A stretch of 64,000 nucleotides of DNA from Streptomyces sp. NBC_00572 (lineage in GTDB: Bacteria; Actinomycetota; Actinomycetes; Streptomycetales; Streptomycetaceae): NCBI RefSeq assembly GCF_026341815.1, contig NZ_JAPENX010000001.1, positions 1,302,001-1,366,000 on the forward strand, given 5' to 3'. Numbering within the stretch: position 1 is the stretch's first letter; every line of letters begins with the position of its first letter. A model generated the notes under the pieces. That model worked only from the letters and a program-made list of their open reading frames with translations. It did not search any database and had not been told where the DNA came from. Of the stretch, positions 24,910 to 35,651 are shown in pieces. The translations under genes were made by a program, and so were the position numbers.

Positions 24910-25323
24910 TTAGCCCTGGGCGGCCGCCGGGTCCATCCAGAAGATCTCCCAGTGGTGGCCGTCCAGGTCGGCGAAGGAGCGGCCGTACATGAAGCCGAGG
25001 TTCATCGGCTCCTTGGCCGGGGTGCCACCGGCGGCGAGGGCGGCGTCGGCCAGCTCGTCGCACTTCTCACGGCTCTCGGCGCTGAGGGTGACCAGGACCT
25101 CGGTGGTCTTGGTCGCGTCGGCGATCTCCTTGCCGGGCGCCATGAACGATGTGAACTTGGGCTCTTCGAGCAGCATCGCGAAGATCGTGTCGCTGAAGAC
25201 CACACAGGCGGTGGTCTCGTCGCTGAACTGCGGATTGCTGGAGAACCCGAGCTTCTCGAAGAAGGCCCTGCTGGCGTCGACACTCTTGACGGGCAGGTTC
25301 ACGAAGATCATCTGCGGGGCCAT
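24910..25323 (-). CDS. VOC (glyoxalase/bleomycin-resistance-like) protein
   Basis: A 137-residue vicinal-oxygen-chelate fold protein with two beta-alpha-beta-beta-beta modules: IFVNLPVKSVDASRAFFEKLGF at the start and the MYGRSFADLDGHHWEIFWMD end with the typical D-x-DGH-x-WE. The metal-binding pattern is incomplete, as in the PhnB/lactoylglutathione-lyase-like relatives of unknown substrate. The ATG at 25323 is preceded by GAAGGAAGAG on the minus strand. Confidence 0.85.
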   Translation of the reverse strand: MAPQMIFVNLPVKSVDASRAFFEKLGFSSNPQFSDETTACVVFSDTIFAMLLEEPKFTSFMAPGKEIADATKTTEVLVTLSAESREKCDELADAALAAGGTPAKEPMNLGFMYGRSFADLDGHHWEIFWMDPAAAQG

Positions 25324-25387
25324 GATGCGCTCTCTTCCTTCGGCCGGCCGGCCCGCTGGGTGCGTTCCGGCGCTTTCGAGAGGTAAG

Positions 25388-25404
25388 ACGGGCGTCCCGC
25401 CCGT
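25388..25404 (-). terminator. Small GC hairpin after the haemoglobin gene
   Basis: ACGGGCG (25388-25394) pairs with CGCCCGT (25398-25404), about 30 bases past the globin stop (minus strand). The stem is short, so confidence is modest. Confidence 0.4.
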
Positions 25405-25435
25405 AACTCATCGCTCTCCCGAAGATTTTTCGCGC

Positions 25436-25885
25436 TCAGGCCACCGACCGCAGCTCAAGGGCCGCCAACGGTACGAACCCACCGCCGGAGCCCGCCGTGT
25501 CCGCCCCGGGCCCGGCGAGCCGGCGCAGCAGCGCGAGCGCGATCCGCTCGCCCTGCGCCTTGGCCCGCTCGGCCAGCGGCCCGGTGTGGAGGCCGTCGAC
25601 GGTGGCGTGCCAGAGCTGCACCCAGCGTCCGAAGTGGGCGGCGGTGAGGGGCCGGGCGGAGTGGAGCGCGGCATGCGGGGCGAAGGCGTCGCGCCCGTAG
25701 TCTGCGGTACGGAGGAGGGCGCGCTCCCAGAAGTCGGTGATGCGCGGCAGATGGACCTCCAGGTCGGTCCCGGCGATCTCGGTGAAGAAGGGCCCGATGA
25801 GCGGGTCGGCGAAGGCGGCGGAGTAGAAACGGCGCAGCAGCACGTCGAGGTCGTCACGATCACGGATGTCCCGGCTGGCGCTCAT
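25436..25885 (-). CDS. Group III truncated haemoglobin
   Basis: A 149-residue globin of the truncated (2/2) class, group III type. It begins DDLDVLLRRFYSAAFADPLIGPFF, has the HLPRITDFWERALL segment, and the likely proximal His is in RWVQLWHATVDGLH. Such proteins bind oxygen or NO; physiological roles in actinomycetes are not settled. The gene stands alone with a 307-base region to the divergent PhoX-like gene. Confidence 0.88.
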   Translation of the reverse strand: MSASRDIRDRDDLDVLLRRFYSAAFADPLIGPFFTEIAGTDLEVHLPRITDFWERALLRTADYGRDAFAPHAALHSARPLTAAHFGRWVQLWHATVDGLHTGPLAERAKAQGERIALALLRRLAGPGADTAGSGGGFVPLAALELRSVA

Positions 25886-26078
25886 GGGTCCAGTGTCCCG
25901 CCCCGGCGGCCGACGCCCAAGTGCCGAAGGTCCCCGCCTCCGACCGCCGACCGCCGGGCAGCCGGGTAGCCAGAGCCGGGCCGCCGTACCGGGTCGAGCA
26001 GGTGTACGGGGATCGACATGGCCCGAAGTCAGCCCCCGGGACCGGCCTCGACGCCCCGCCGGGTAGCCGCCGCTTCCC

Positions 26079-26111
26079 CTTCACCGCTTGTTGATGCACA
26101 GTCAATTCCGT
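26079..26111 (+). promoter_or_regulatory. Possible PHO box (three 11-base direct repeats)
   Basis: CTTCACC-GCTT, GTTGATG-CACA and GTCAATT-CCGT are consecutive 11-base units resembling the Streptomyces PhoP direct-repeat unit (GTTCACC-N4). They lie about 80 bases before the PhoX-like gene. Only the first unit is close to consensus. The rest of the 25886-26192 gap shows no other clear element apart from a GTTCACC at 26166. Confidence 0.35.
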
Positions 26112-26192
26112 ACTCCTAGGTTCCGGAAGCGCGCGACCCCGTCGCCCGACCGGCGTGGCGGGGCGGTTCACCACCCTTCTCAGGAGTGAGAC

Positions 26193-27350
26193 GTGGAGCG
26201 ACGCAGTTTCCTGCGCGGAGCGGTCATCGGCACGTCGGCCGCCGCCTTCGGCGGCAGCCTGTGGCACGGCGCGGCCTTCGCCGCCCCCGCCCAGCCGGGC
26301 GCGGGCCCGTACGGAGCACTCGGCGCGGCGGACGCCAACGGCATCCTGCTGCCCGCCGGGTTCACCAGCCGGGTGATCGCCCGGTCCGGCCAGTCGGTCC
26401 CGGGCACCTCGTACACCTGGCACAGCGCCCCCGACGGCGGCGCCTGCTTCGTCGACGGCACGGGCTGGATCTACGTGTCGAACTCGGAGATCAACCCGAG
26501 CGGCGGCGCGAGCGCGGTGAAGTTCGATTCGTCCGGCACCATCACCGGCGCGTACCGCATCCTCTCCGGCACCCGGCAGAACTGTGCCGGCGGCGCCACC
26601 CCGTGGAACACCTGGCTCTCCTGCGAGGAGGTGTCCCTCGGCTACGTCTACGAGTCGAACCCGTGGGGCGGCACCGCCTCCCGCCGGGACGCCATGGGCC
26701 GCTTCAAGCACGAGGCCGCCGCCGCCGACCCGGTCCGCAAGGTGATCTACCTGACCGAGGACGAGACGGACGGCTGCTTCTACCGCTTCATCCCCACCAC
26801 CTGGGGCAACCTCTCCTCGGGCACCCTCCAGGTCTTCAAGGCCTCCACCGCCACCTCCGGCACCTTCACCTGGCAGAACGTGCCGGACCCGGACGGCTCC
26901 CCGACCACCACCCGCAACCAGGTCTCCGGCGCCAAGCGCTTCACCGGCGGCGAGGGCTGCTACTACGCGAACGACACCGTGTGGTTCACCACCAAGGGCG
27001 ACAACCGCGTCTGGCAGGTCAACCTGGCCTCCGGCACGTACGAGCTGGCCTACGACGACTCGCTCGTCGTCGGCGGCGGCGCCCCGCTCACGGGTGTCGA
27101 CAACGTCACCGGCACCTCCTCCGGCGACCTGTTCGTCGCCGAGGACGGCGGCAACCTGGAGATCTGCGTGATCACCCCGGACGACGTCGTCGCCCCGTTC
27201 CTGCGGGTCAGCGGTCAGTCCTCCTCGGAGATCACCGGTCCCGCCTTCTCCCCCGACGGCACGCGGCTGTACTTCTCCAGCCAGCGGGGCACCAGCGGCA
27301 GTTCCTCCGGCGGCATCACCTACGAGGTGACGGGCCCGTTCCGCACCTGA
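26193..27350 (+). CDS. Tat-exported PhoX-like (DUF839) protein
   Basis: A 385-residue exported protein of the PhoX/DUF839 family (calcium/iron-dependent alkaline phosphatase relatives). The signal has the twin-arginine motif ERRSFLRG and an AFAAPA cleavage region near residue 30, so it folds before export. The beta-propeller pattern is seen in TWHSAPDGGACFVDGTGWIYVSNSE (split here by function at the DGG turn), WNTWLSCEEV, ETDGCFYRFIP, and the end AFSPDGTRLYFSSQRG. Full phosphatase activity cannot be confirmed. The start is the GTG at 26193 after CAGGAGTG. The gene ends in GPFRT, which begins a set of repeated GGGCCCGTT units. Confidence 0.8.
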   Translation: MERRSFLRGAVIGTSAAAFGGSLWHGAAFAAPAQPGAGPYGALGAADANGILLPAGFTSRVIARSGQSVPGTSYTWHSAPDGGACFVDGTGWIYVSNSEINPSGGASAVKFDSSGTITGAYRILSGTRQNCAGGATPWNTWLSCEEVSLGYVYESNPWGGTASRRDAMGRFKHEAAAADPVRKVIYLTEDETDGCFYRFIPTTWGNLSSGTLQVFKASTATSGTFTWQNVPDPDGSPTTTRNQVSGAKRFTGGEGCYYANDTVWFTTKGDNRVWQVNLASGTYELAYDDSLVVGGGAPLTGVDNVTGTSSGDLFVAEDGGNLEICVITPDDVVAPFLRVSGQSSSEITGPAFSPDGTRLYFSSQRGTSGSSSGGITYEVTGPFRT

Positions 27351-27452
27351 CGGCCGCACGGCGAGGGGCCCGTTCCGCGTGTGACACCCACGGCGCGGCG
27401 CGGGCCCGTTTCGCGCGGGACCTACGACGCGGCGGGCCCGTTTCGCGCGTAG
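27332..27452. repeat. Four GGGCCCGTT(T/C)CGC direct repeats
   Basis: Copies begin at 27332, 27366, 27402 and 27434 (spacing 34, 36, 32). The first ends the PhoX-like gene, the last lies in the 3' end of the convergent ArsR gene and the middle two fill the 71-base gap. Each copy in frame would encode GPFR. A local duplication of a gene tail is likely; there is no conventional terminator hairpin here. Confidence 0.7.
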
Positions 27453-28444
27453 ACCCGCAGATCCACCGTCCGTTGGGCGCCGCCGAGCAGGGCGGCGCCC
27501 AACGGCGTCAGTGTGTGCAGGACCGCGTTGCCGTGGCGCAGGGTCGCGATGAGCCCGGCCTCGCGCAGGACGCCCGCGTGCTGGCTCGCCGAGGCGAGCG
27601 ACACCCCGGCCCGGCGGGCGAGTTCGCTCGTCGTGCCGCCGTCGCCGATGGCGTGCAGGACGGCCGAGCGGGTCTGGCCGACCAGCTTGGCGAGCGAGGA
27701 GCCGCCGGGCGCGCGGACGGTCGGCGCCTCGCCGTGGGTGACCGGGTAGACGAGGACCGGCGGCAGCGCGGGGTCGCGCAGCACGACGGGGGTCCCCCGG
27801 CAGAAGTACGAGGGCTGCAGCAGCAGTCCCCGCCCGTCGAGGTGGACGTCCCGGTCGACCGGGTAGTCGGCCTCCAGGACGGGCGCGCGCCAGCGCAGCA
27901 TCGGCGGCAGCGAGGCGAGGAGTTCGTCGGCGCCGCCGTCCAGGAGCGCCCGGCCGCGGCGGGCCCGGTCGGCCTCGACGCGGGCCCGGATGTGCGGCCA
28001 GTACGGCTCCACGGCGGCCCGGTGATAGCTCCGCAGCGCCCCCAGGAGCCGGTCGAAGGGCTCCGCGCCGCCGTCGGCGAGGGCACGCAGCGAATGGGGT
28101 ACGGTCCGCCCGCCGGACCGGTCGGCGGCGAGCAGCGAGAGCTCGCCGCGCAGCCGGCCGGCGTCGGTGGCGCGGATCGCCTGGAGGCCCTCGTCGAGCC
28201 CGTGGACGCCCTCCGGAGGCGTCAGGAAGTCGGGAAAATAGCCGCGGCTGGGGACGAGAGCCGCGAGGAGACGGGTCTCACCACCGAGCCGCATCCGGGT
28301 TTCGGAGCGCCATTCCCCGAAGACGACGGGGCCGCGCCGGTCCCTTAAACGGTGAAAACTCAGAATCGTTTCCCACAGAACATCGGGCCGGGCGGCGGTC
28401 CGCACCCCCGCCAAGTCGTTTCCGGTGAAATGAATCCGCAGCAT
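27422..28444 (-). CDS. ArsR-family winged-helix regulator with long N-terminal domain
   Basis: A 340-residue regulator. The C-terminal 90 residues are an ArsR-type winged helix (TRSAVLHAIGDGGTTSELARR through GVSLASASQHAGVLREAGLIATLRHG). The N-terminal 240 residues (DUF5937-like, starting MLRIHFTGNDLAGVRTAARP) are conserved only in actinobacterial regulators of this class. No metal-binding cysteines typical of ArsR are seen near the helix-turn-helix. The ATG at 28444 has GGTGGGGA six bases upstream; a longer frame to 28501 lacks support. Targets unknown. Confidence 0.85.
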   Translation of the reverse strand: MLRIHFTGNDLAGVRTAARPDVLWETILSFHRLRDRRGPVVFGEWRSETRMRLGGETRLLAALVPSRGYFPDFLTPPEGVHGLDEGLQAIRATDAGRLRGELSLLAADRSGGRTVPHSLRALADGGAEPFDRLLGALRSYHRAAVEPYWPHIRARVEADRARRGRALLDGGADELLASLPPMLRWRAPVLEADYPVDRDVHLDGRGLLLQPSYFCRGTPVVLRDPALPPVLVYPVTHGEAPTVRAPGGSSLAKLVGQTRSAVLHAIGDGGTTSELARRAGVSLASASQHAGVLREAGLIATLRHGNAVLHTLTPLGAALLGGAQRTVDLRVYARNGPAAS

Positions 28445-28686
28445 GACGTCCCCACCTGTGCACTCGCAACCACCCCCGACGACGAGTATGCACAGCATCA
28501 CAGCACGTTACCAGGGTGTTTCAGCCACAGTTGAAAAGCATCGCGGCAATCGGGGCGGAACCGAAAAGCTGTACGGGTCGGGCAGGAAACCTTCAGGACC
28601 GAGGTGACGTGGTGAAGACCGTGGGGGGCTTTGCCCGTCTGGCGGCGGTCGGCGAGGTTGCGGCTCACCTGCCCGGCATCGGTAAA

Positions 28687-28724
28687 GGGCGCGGCCTCCG
28701 GGTGGGGATCCGGAGGCCGCGCCC
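28687..28724. terminator. Strong GC-rich hairpin, left of AT-rich island
   Basis: A perfect 15-bp stem (GGGCGCGGCCTCCGG at 28687-28701 with 28710-28724) and an 8-base loop. On the minus strand it is followed by TTTACC, so it would terminate transcripts entering from the right, i.e. from the AT-rich island at 28740-28820. Confidence 0.7.
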
Positions 28725-28739
28725 GCACCATTCTTTGCG

Positions 28740-28820
28740 GTGAGGAAGCGAAGAAGTTCAATGGCCAATAATTCAATCAGGCGCAATTGAACAACTACTC
28801 ACATCCGCTCAACAAACAAA
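28740..28820. other. AT-rich island between two terminator hairpins, no assigned gene
   Basis: About 80 bases of unusually low GC in the 567-base gap between the ArsR start and the ppdK stop. On the minus strand a frame starting at 28786 reads MRLIELLAIELLRFLTAKNG before running into the 28724-28687 hairpin. This could be a small RNA with or without a leader-like peptide; no ribosome site is clear. The remainder of the gap (28445-28686 and 28862-28952) shows nothing I can name. Confidence 0.35.
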
Positions 28821-28821
28821 C

Positions 28822-28861
28822 GACGGGACGGACACCTCCGCACAAAGGTGTCCGTCCCGTC
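28822..28861 (-). terminator. Second ppdK terminator
   Basis: A perfect 16-bp stem (GACGGGACGGACACCT at 28822-28837 with 28846-28861). On the minus strand it is followed by GTTTGTTTGTTG, a fair T-rich tail. It lies downstream of the first ppdK terminator and would catch read-through. Confidence 0.75.
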
Positions 28862-28952
28862 TCTGTGTTTCCGGAGCCGCCGCCCGTCGGTGAGGGTGGA
28901 GAGATGACCGACGGCGACCCCGGTGGTACCGGGGCGGTTCCGTGATTCCCGC

Positions 28953-29007
28953 TGCTGAACGGGGGTTCAGGAGGGCCCGACCGCCGCTCCTGACCCCCCG
29001 TTCAGCA
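28953..29007 (-). terminator. Terminator of ppdK
   Basis: A 21-bp stem (28953-28973 with 28987-29007) with a single G-T mismatch and a 13-base loop, starting 5 bases beyond the ppdK stop codon. Arms begin TGCTGAACGGGGG. Confidence 0.85.
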
Positions 29008-29011
29008 GGAC

Positions 29012-31723
<2,712 letters not shown>

Positions 31724-31942
31724 GGGTCCCGACTCCTCGATGACTCGGTTGGCTGCCCTGACGGCGAGGAACATACCCAGATCGAAGGCTTCTGGGGAGG
31801 TACGCCTAGCGGTCACGTGGCCTTAACCACCCGTCCGCCAGCACTTCGAAAGTAACCGAGAAGTAGCTTCCGGTTTCAGACCCCGAAGACGACATGACCG
31901 AAACCAGAGGGAAGTCGCTCAGATGAGCGCGCATACGAGCAC

Positions 31943-31965
31943 TTGCGTTCAAGACTTGAACGCAA
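31943..31965. repeat. Perfect 10-bp inverted repeat
   Basis: TTGCGTTCAA (31943-31952), GAC, TTGAACGCAA (31956-31965). On the minus strand it follows directly after the dus terminator. It could be a second terminator stem, or an operator within the ppdK upstream region. Confidence 0.6.
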
Positions 31966-31966
31966 A

Positions 31967-31991
31967 AAGGGTGGCACCCCGTGCCACCCTT
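31967..31991 (-). terminator. Rho-independent terminator of dus
   Basis: AAGGGTGGCAC/GTGCCACCCTT stem with a 3-base loop; read on the minus strand it ends in a TTTTT run (plus-strand A-run just before 31967). It is about 100 bases after the dus stop. Confidence 0.85.
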
Positions 31992-32089
31992 CAGGCGATG
32001 CAGCCGTTTGTAACCTGCTCATCTGAGCACCACCCCCCTCAAGGGTGGCGAGGATCACTCCCCCGGAAAGGCCGAATCGAGGCCCAATC

Positions 32090-33226
32090 TCAGCCGCCGG
32101 ACGTGTCCAGCTCGGCTTCCTCGCTCACGCCGGAGCAGTCGTACGGGTCCTTCAACCACCCGTCCGGCAGGACAACTCGGTTGTTTCCGGACGTACGACC
32201 CCGAGGACCGTCCGCACCGACCGGCCACGACTGGTCCAGGTCCAGCTCGCTCAACTGAGCGCTCAGTTCGTCGAGGGACGAGGTGATCGCCAGCTTCTTA
32301 CGCATCTCGGAACCCACCGAGAAGCCCTTCAGGTACCAGGCCACATGCTTGCGGAAGTCGATGACACCGCGTGCCTCGTCGCCGAGCCACTCCCCGAGCA
32401 GCCGCGCGTGCCGCACCATCGCGTCCGCGACCACCCGCAACCCGGGAGCCGCGTAGGCCCCCGTGCCCTCGAAGCCCGCCACCAGGTCCGCGAAGAGCCA
32501 CGGCCGCCCCAGGCAGCCGCGCCCGACGACCACGCCGTCGCAGCCCGTCTCCCGCATCATCCGCAGGGCGTCGTCGGCGGACCAGATGTCACCGTTGCCG
32601 AGGACCGGGATCTCCGGCACGTGCTCCTTGAGGCGCGCGATCGCGTCCCAGTCCGCCGTACCGCCGTAGTGCTGGGCCGCCGTCCGCCCGTGCAGGGCGA
32701 TCGCCGTGACGCCCTCCTCCACCGCGATCCGGCCCGCGTCCAGATACGTGATGTGGTCGTCGTCGATGCCCTTGCGCATCTTCATCGTGACCGGCAGGTC
32801 GCCCGCGTTGGTCACGGCCTCGTTCAGGATCGCGCGCAGCAGCGGCCGCTTGTAGGGCAGGGCCGAGCCGCCGCCCTTCCGGGTCACCTTGGGGACCGGG
32901 CAGCCGAAGTTCAGGTCGATGTGGTCGGCGAGGTCCTCGTCGACGATCATCCGCACGGCCTTGCCGACCGTCACCGGGTCCACCCCGTACAGCTGGATCG
33001 AGCGCGGCTGCTCGGTCGCGTCGAAGCGGATGAGCTGCATCGTCTTCTCGTTGCGCTCGACCAGGGCGCGTGTCGTGATCATCTCGCTCACGAACAGCCC
33101 CTTGCCGCCGCTGAACTCGCGACAGAGGGTACGGAAGGGGGCGTTGGTGATGCCGGCCATCGGGGCGAGCACCACCGGGGGCTGCACGATGTGCGGCCCG
33201 ATGGCGAGAGGGGAGAACGCGGTCAT
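32090..33226 (-). CDS. dusB: tRNA-dihydrouridine synthase (DusB type)
   Basis: FMN enzyme that reduces uridine in the D-loop of tRNA, 378 residues. The TIM barrel begins PPVVLAPMAGITNAPFRTLC, the catalytic Cys is in DLNFGCPVPKVTRKGGGSAL, and the phosphate-binding end is ILGNGDIWSADD followed by VVVGRGCLGRPW (first residue approximate). The C-terminal helical RNA-binding domain is present; the last 40 residues are acidic and lineage-specific. I start at the ATG at 33226 (MTAFSPLAIGPH); an in-frame ATG at 33256 would add 10 residues, and neither has a Shine-Dalgarno. It is divergent from the MFS gene. Confidence 0.9.
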   Translation of the reverse strand: MTAFSPLAIGPHIVQPPVVLAPMAGITNAPFRTLCREFSGGKGLFVSEMITTRALVERNEKTMQLIRFDATEQPRSIQLYGVDPVTVGKAVRMIVDEDLADHIDLNFGCPVPKVTRKGGGSALPYKRPLLRAILNEAVTNAGDLPVTMKMRKGIDDDHITYLDAGRIAVEEGVTAIALHGRTAAQHYGGTADWDAIARLKEHVPEIPVLGNGDIWSADDALRMMRETGCDGVVVGRGCLGRPWLFADLVAGFEGTGAYAAPGLRVVADAMVRHARLLGEWLGDEARGVIDFRKHVAWYLKGFSVGSEMRKKLAITSSLDELSAQLSELDLDQSWPVGADGPRGRTSGNNRVVLPDGWLKDPYDCSGVSEEAELDTSGG

Positions 33227-33265
33227 TGGGCCATTGTCGCGCACTGCGACGGTCATTAGTTAGCC

Positions 33266-33278
33266 GTACTATCCGAAC
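33266..33278 (+). promoter_or_regulatory. Leaderless -10 element of the MFS gene
   Basis: TACTAT at 33266-33271, six to seven bases before the ATG at 33279, with no ribosome site. This is the pattern of leaderless Streptomyces promoters. Confidence 0.5.
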
Positions 33279-34736
33279 ATGCCAGAGCTCACACGGTCAC
33301 AGCTCCCCCGGGGCCGGCAGCTCGTCGTCCTGGCGATCTGCTGCATGAGTCTGCTGATCGTCAGCCTGGACAACACCGCCCTGAACGTCGCCCTGCCCTC
33401 CCTGCGGCGCGACCTCGGCGCCTCCGTCTCCGGTCTGCAGTGGGTCATCGACGCGTACACCCTCGTCCTGGCCTCGCTGCTCATGCTGGCCGGCTCCACC
33501 GCCGACCGCATCGGCCGCCGCAAGGTCTTCGTCACCGGCCTCGTCGTCTTCGCGCTCGGCTCGCTGCTCTGCTCCCTCGCCCCGAACCTGGAGGCGCTGA
33601 TCGCCTTCCGCGCCGTACAGGCGGTGGGCGGCTCGATGCTCAACCCGGTCGCCATGTCGATCATCACCAACACCTTCACCGAACCCGCCGCACGCGCGCG
33701 TGCCATCGGCGTCTGGGGCGCGGTCGTCGGCATCTCGCTGGCCCTGGGGCCGCTGGTGGGCGGTGTGCTCGTCGAGTCGGTCGGCTGGCGGGCGATCTTC
33801 TGGGTCAACCTGCCGGTCGCCCTCCTCGCCCTGCTCCTCACCCTGCGGTACGTCCCCGAGTCCCGCGCCCCCCGCCCCCGGCGCCCGGACCCCGTCGGGC
33901 AGCTCCTGGTGGCGGCCCTCCTCGGCTCGCTGACGTACGCGATCATCGAGACCGACCCGCTCTTCGCGGGGATCGCGGCCGGGGCGCTCGTCGGACTGCT
34001 CGTGTACGAGCCGAGGCGCCGCGAGCCCCTCATCGACCTGCGGTTCTTCCGCAGCGCGCCGTTCAGCGGGGCCACCGTCGTCGCGGTCTGCGCCTTCGCG
34101 GGGTTCGGCGGCTTCCTGTTCCTGAACACCCTGTACCTCCAGGAGGTGCGCGGCCTCTCCCCCATGGACGCCGGCCTGTACATGCTGCCGATGGCGGGCA
34201 TGACCTTCGTCTTCGCACCGCTGTCGGGGCGGCTCACGGGCGCGCGTGGACCCCGTCTGCCGCTGCTCCTCGCGGGCACGGCGATGGCGGCGGGGGCGCT
34301 GCTCTTCGCCGCCTTCGGGGCGGAGACCCACGATCCGCTGCTCTTCACCGGCTACGTGGCCTTCGGCATCGGCTTCGGCCTGGTGAACGCCCCCATCACC
34401 AACACCGCCGTCTCCGGGATGCCCCGCGCGCAGGCCGGGGTCGCGGCGGCGGTGGCCTCGACGAGCCGCCAGGTCGGCCAGACCCTCGGGGTGGCGGTCG
34501 TCGGCGCGGTGCTCGCGGCGGGCGTGGGCGCCGGGATGTCCCCCGACGACTACGTGGCGGCGGCGAGGCCGGCGTACTGGGTCGTGACGGCCTGCGGCCT
34601 CGCCGTCCTCGCGGTCGGCGCGCTGACCAGCGGAAAGTGGGCCCGGCGCACGGCGGAACGGACGGCACGGTGCCTGGAGACGGAGGACGCGCCTCAGGTG
34701 GAGGCGGGGGCGGGCACGGGTCTCAGGCGGCGGTGA
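33279..34736 (+). CDS. MFS drug:H+ antiporter, DHA2 (14-helix) type
   Basis: A 485-residue EmrB/QacA-like exporter. The first helix ends MSLLIVSLDNTALNVALPSL (motif D1), motif A is GSTADRIGRRKVFV, and motif C is WGAVVGISLALGPLVGG. About 14 hydrophobic segments are visible, and the C-terminal tail is charged. It probably expels hydrophobic drugs or a natural product. Its last 14 bases overlap the 3' end of the convergent XRE regulator gene. Confidence 0.9.
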   Translation: MPELTRSQLPRGRQLVVLAICCMSLLIVSLDNTALNVALPSLRRDLGASVSGLQWVIDAYTLVLASLLMLAGSTADRIGRRKVFVTGLVVFALGSLLCSLAPNLEALIAFRAVQAVGGSMLNPVAMSIITNTFTEPAARARAIGVWGAVVGISLALGPLVGGVLVESVGWRAIFWVNLPVALLALLLTLRYVPESRAPRPRRPDPVGQLLVAALLGSLTYAIIETDPLFAGIAAGALVGLLVYEPRRREPLIDLRFFRSAPFSGATVVAVCAFAGFGGFLFLNTLYLQEVRGLSPMDAGLYMLPMAGMTFVFAPLSGRLTGARGPRLPLLLAGTAMAAGALLFAAFGAETHDPLLFTGYVAFGIGFGLVNAPITNTAVSGMPRAQAGVAAAVASTSRQVGQTLGVAVVGAVLAAGVGAGMSPDDYVAAARPAYWVVTACGLAVLAVGALTSGKWARRTAERTARCLETEDAPQVEAGAGTGLRRR

Positions 34737-35607
34737 GGGCCTCGTCGTCCCGACGGAGCTCCTGTTCGCGTACGACGAAGTCCAGGAGCCGTTCGACTCC
34801 GGCGCGGGTCGCGTCGTCGACGGGGACGTAGGTGACGAGGTGCGGCCCGGCGGTCGGGCCGAGCCAGAGGTTGGTGTGCTCGAACTTGAGCACGCCCACG
34901 TGCGCGTTGTGGATGACCTTGGTGCGACCGCCCGGTGCGACCACGTCGTGCCGCGCCCAGATCTCCCGGAACTCCGGCGAGGCCGCTTCGAGCCGCTGGA
35001 CCAGCGCCTTCCAGGCGGGCTCGGCCAGGTGCTCGGCCATGGAGGCGCGCAGCTTGCCGGCGAGGATGGGCAGGAGGTCCGGAAGGTCGGTGGCCGCGGC
35101 CCGGAAGTCGTCGTTGGTGAAGGCGAGCCAGAGGGAGTTGCGGTCCTCGCGGGGCAGCGCGTCCAGGTCGCAGAAGAGCCGCCCGAAGGTCCGGTTGTGG
35201 GCGAGGAAGTCGAAGCGGCTGTTCTGGACGGCGGCCGGGACGGGCTCCAACTGCTCCAGGAGCGCGCGCAGTGCGGGCGTCACGGCCGGGCAGGGTGCGC
35301 CGGGGTGCGGGTCGGCCTGCCCGGCGAGGGCGAAGAGGTGGCTCCGCTCGGTCGGGTCGAGGAGCAGCGCGGCGGCGAGCGCGTCCAGGACCTGCGGGGA
35401 GACCTGGATGTCACGGGCCTGCTCCAGCCAGGTGTACCAGGTGACGCCGACGGCGGAGAGGTGGGCGACCTCCTCGCGGCGCAGGCCGGGGGTGCGGCGG
35501 CGGCGCCCCCGGGGCAGGCCGACCTGCTCGGGGGTGATGCGCTCGCGGCGGCTGCGCAGGAAGGCGGCGAGTTCGTGTCGTCGCGTACCGGGTCCGGCCG
35601 TCGTCAT
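34723..35607 (-). CDS. XRE-family regulator with MmyB-like ligand domain
   Basis: A 294-residue transcription factor. The N-terminal XRE helix-turn-helix is RHELAAFLRSRRERITPEQVG through RTPGLRREEVAHLSAVGVTWYTWLEQARD (quoted in parts), typical of the MmyB/MltR group. The C-terminal domain (about 105-285) is the MmyB-like ligand-binding PAS-related fold: AVQNSRFDFLAHNRTFGRLF and the end HVGVLKFEHTNLWL. I prefer the ATG at 35607, ten bases after GGGAG; a GTG at 35616 abuts that site. It faces a divergent MFS gene, with GTACC-rich operators between them, and most likely represses it. Confidence 0.88.
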   Translation of the reverse strand: MTTAGPGTRRHELAAFLRSRRERITPEQVGLPRGRRRRTPGLRREEVAHLSAVGVTWYTWLEQARDIQVSPQVLDALAAALLLDPTERSHLFALAGQADPHPGAPCPAVTPALRALLEQLEPVPAAVQNSRFDFLAHNRTFGRLFCDLDALPREDRNSLWLAFTNDDFRAAATDLPDLLPILAGKLRASMAEHLAEPAWKALVQRLEAASPEFREIWARHDVVAPGGRTKVIHNAHVGVLKFEHTNLWLGPTAGPHLVTYVPVDDATRAGVERLLDFVVREQELRRDDEALTAA

Positions 35608-35651
35608 GGTCGTCACGCTCCCAGGGTGCCGGGGCGGTCAGCCCGTTGCCA

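Larger units (their letters stand above)
31917..32028. repeat. 112-base element with 12-base terminal inverted repeats
   Basis: GCTCAGATGAGC at 31917-31928 and its exact reverse complement GCTCATCTGAGC at 32017-32028 flank two internal hairpins. Each 12-mer is itself nearly palindromic. The element sits in the 366-base gap between ppdK and dus. It could be a composite terminator or operator, or a very small non-coding mobile relic; no target-site duplication is evident. Confidence 0.45.

Noticed and set aside
28516..28743. 75-codon plus-strand frame left of ppdK
   Set aside because: It runs through a perfect terminator hairpin, has no ribosome site and no recognisable sequence.
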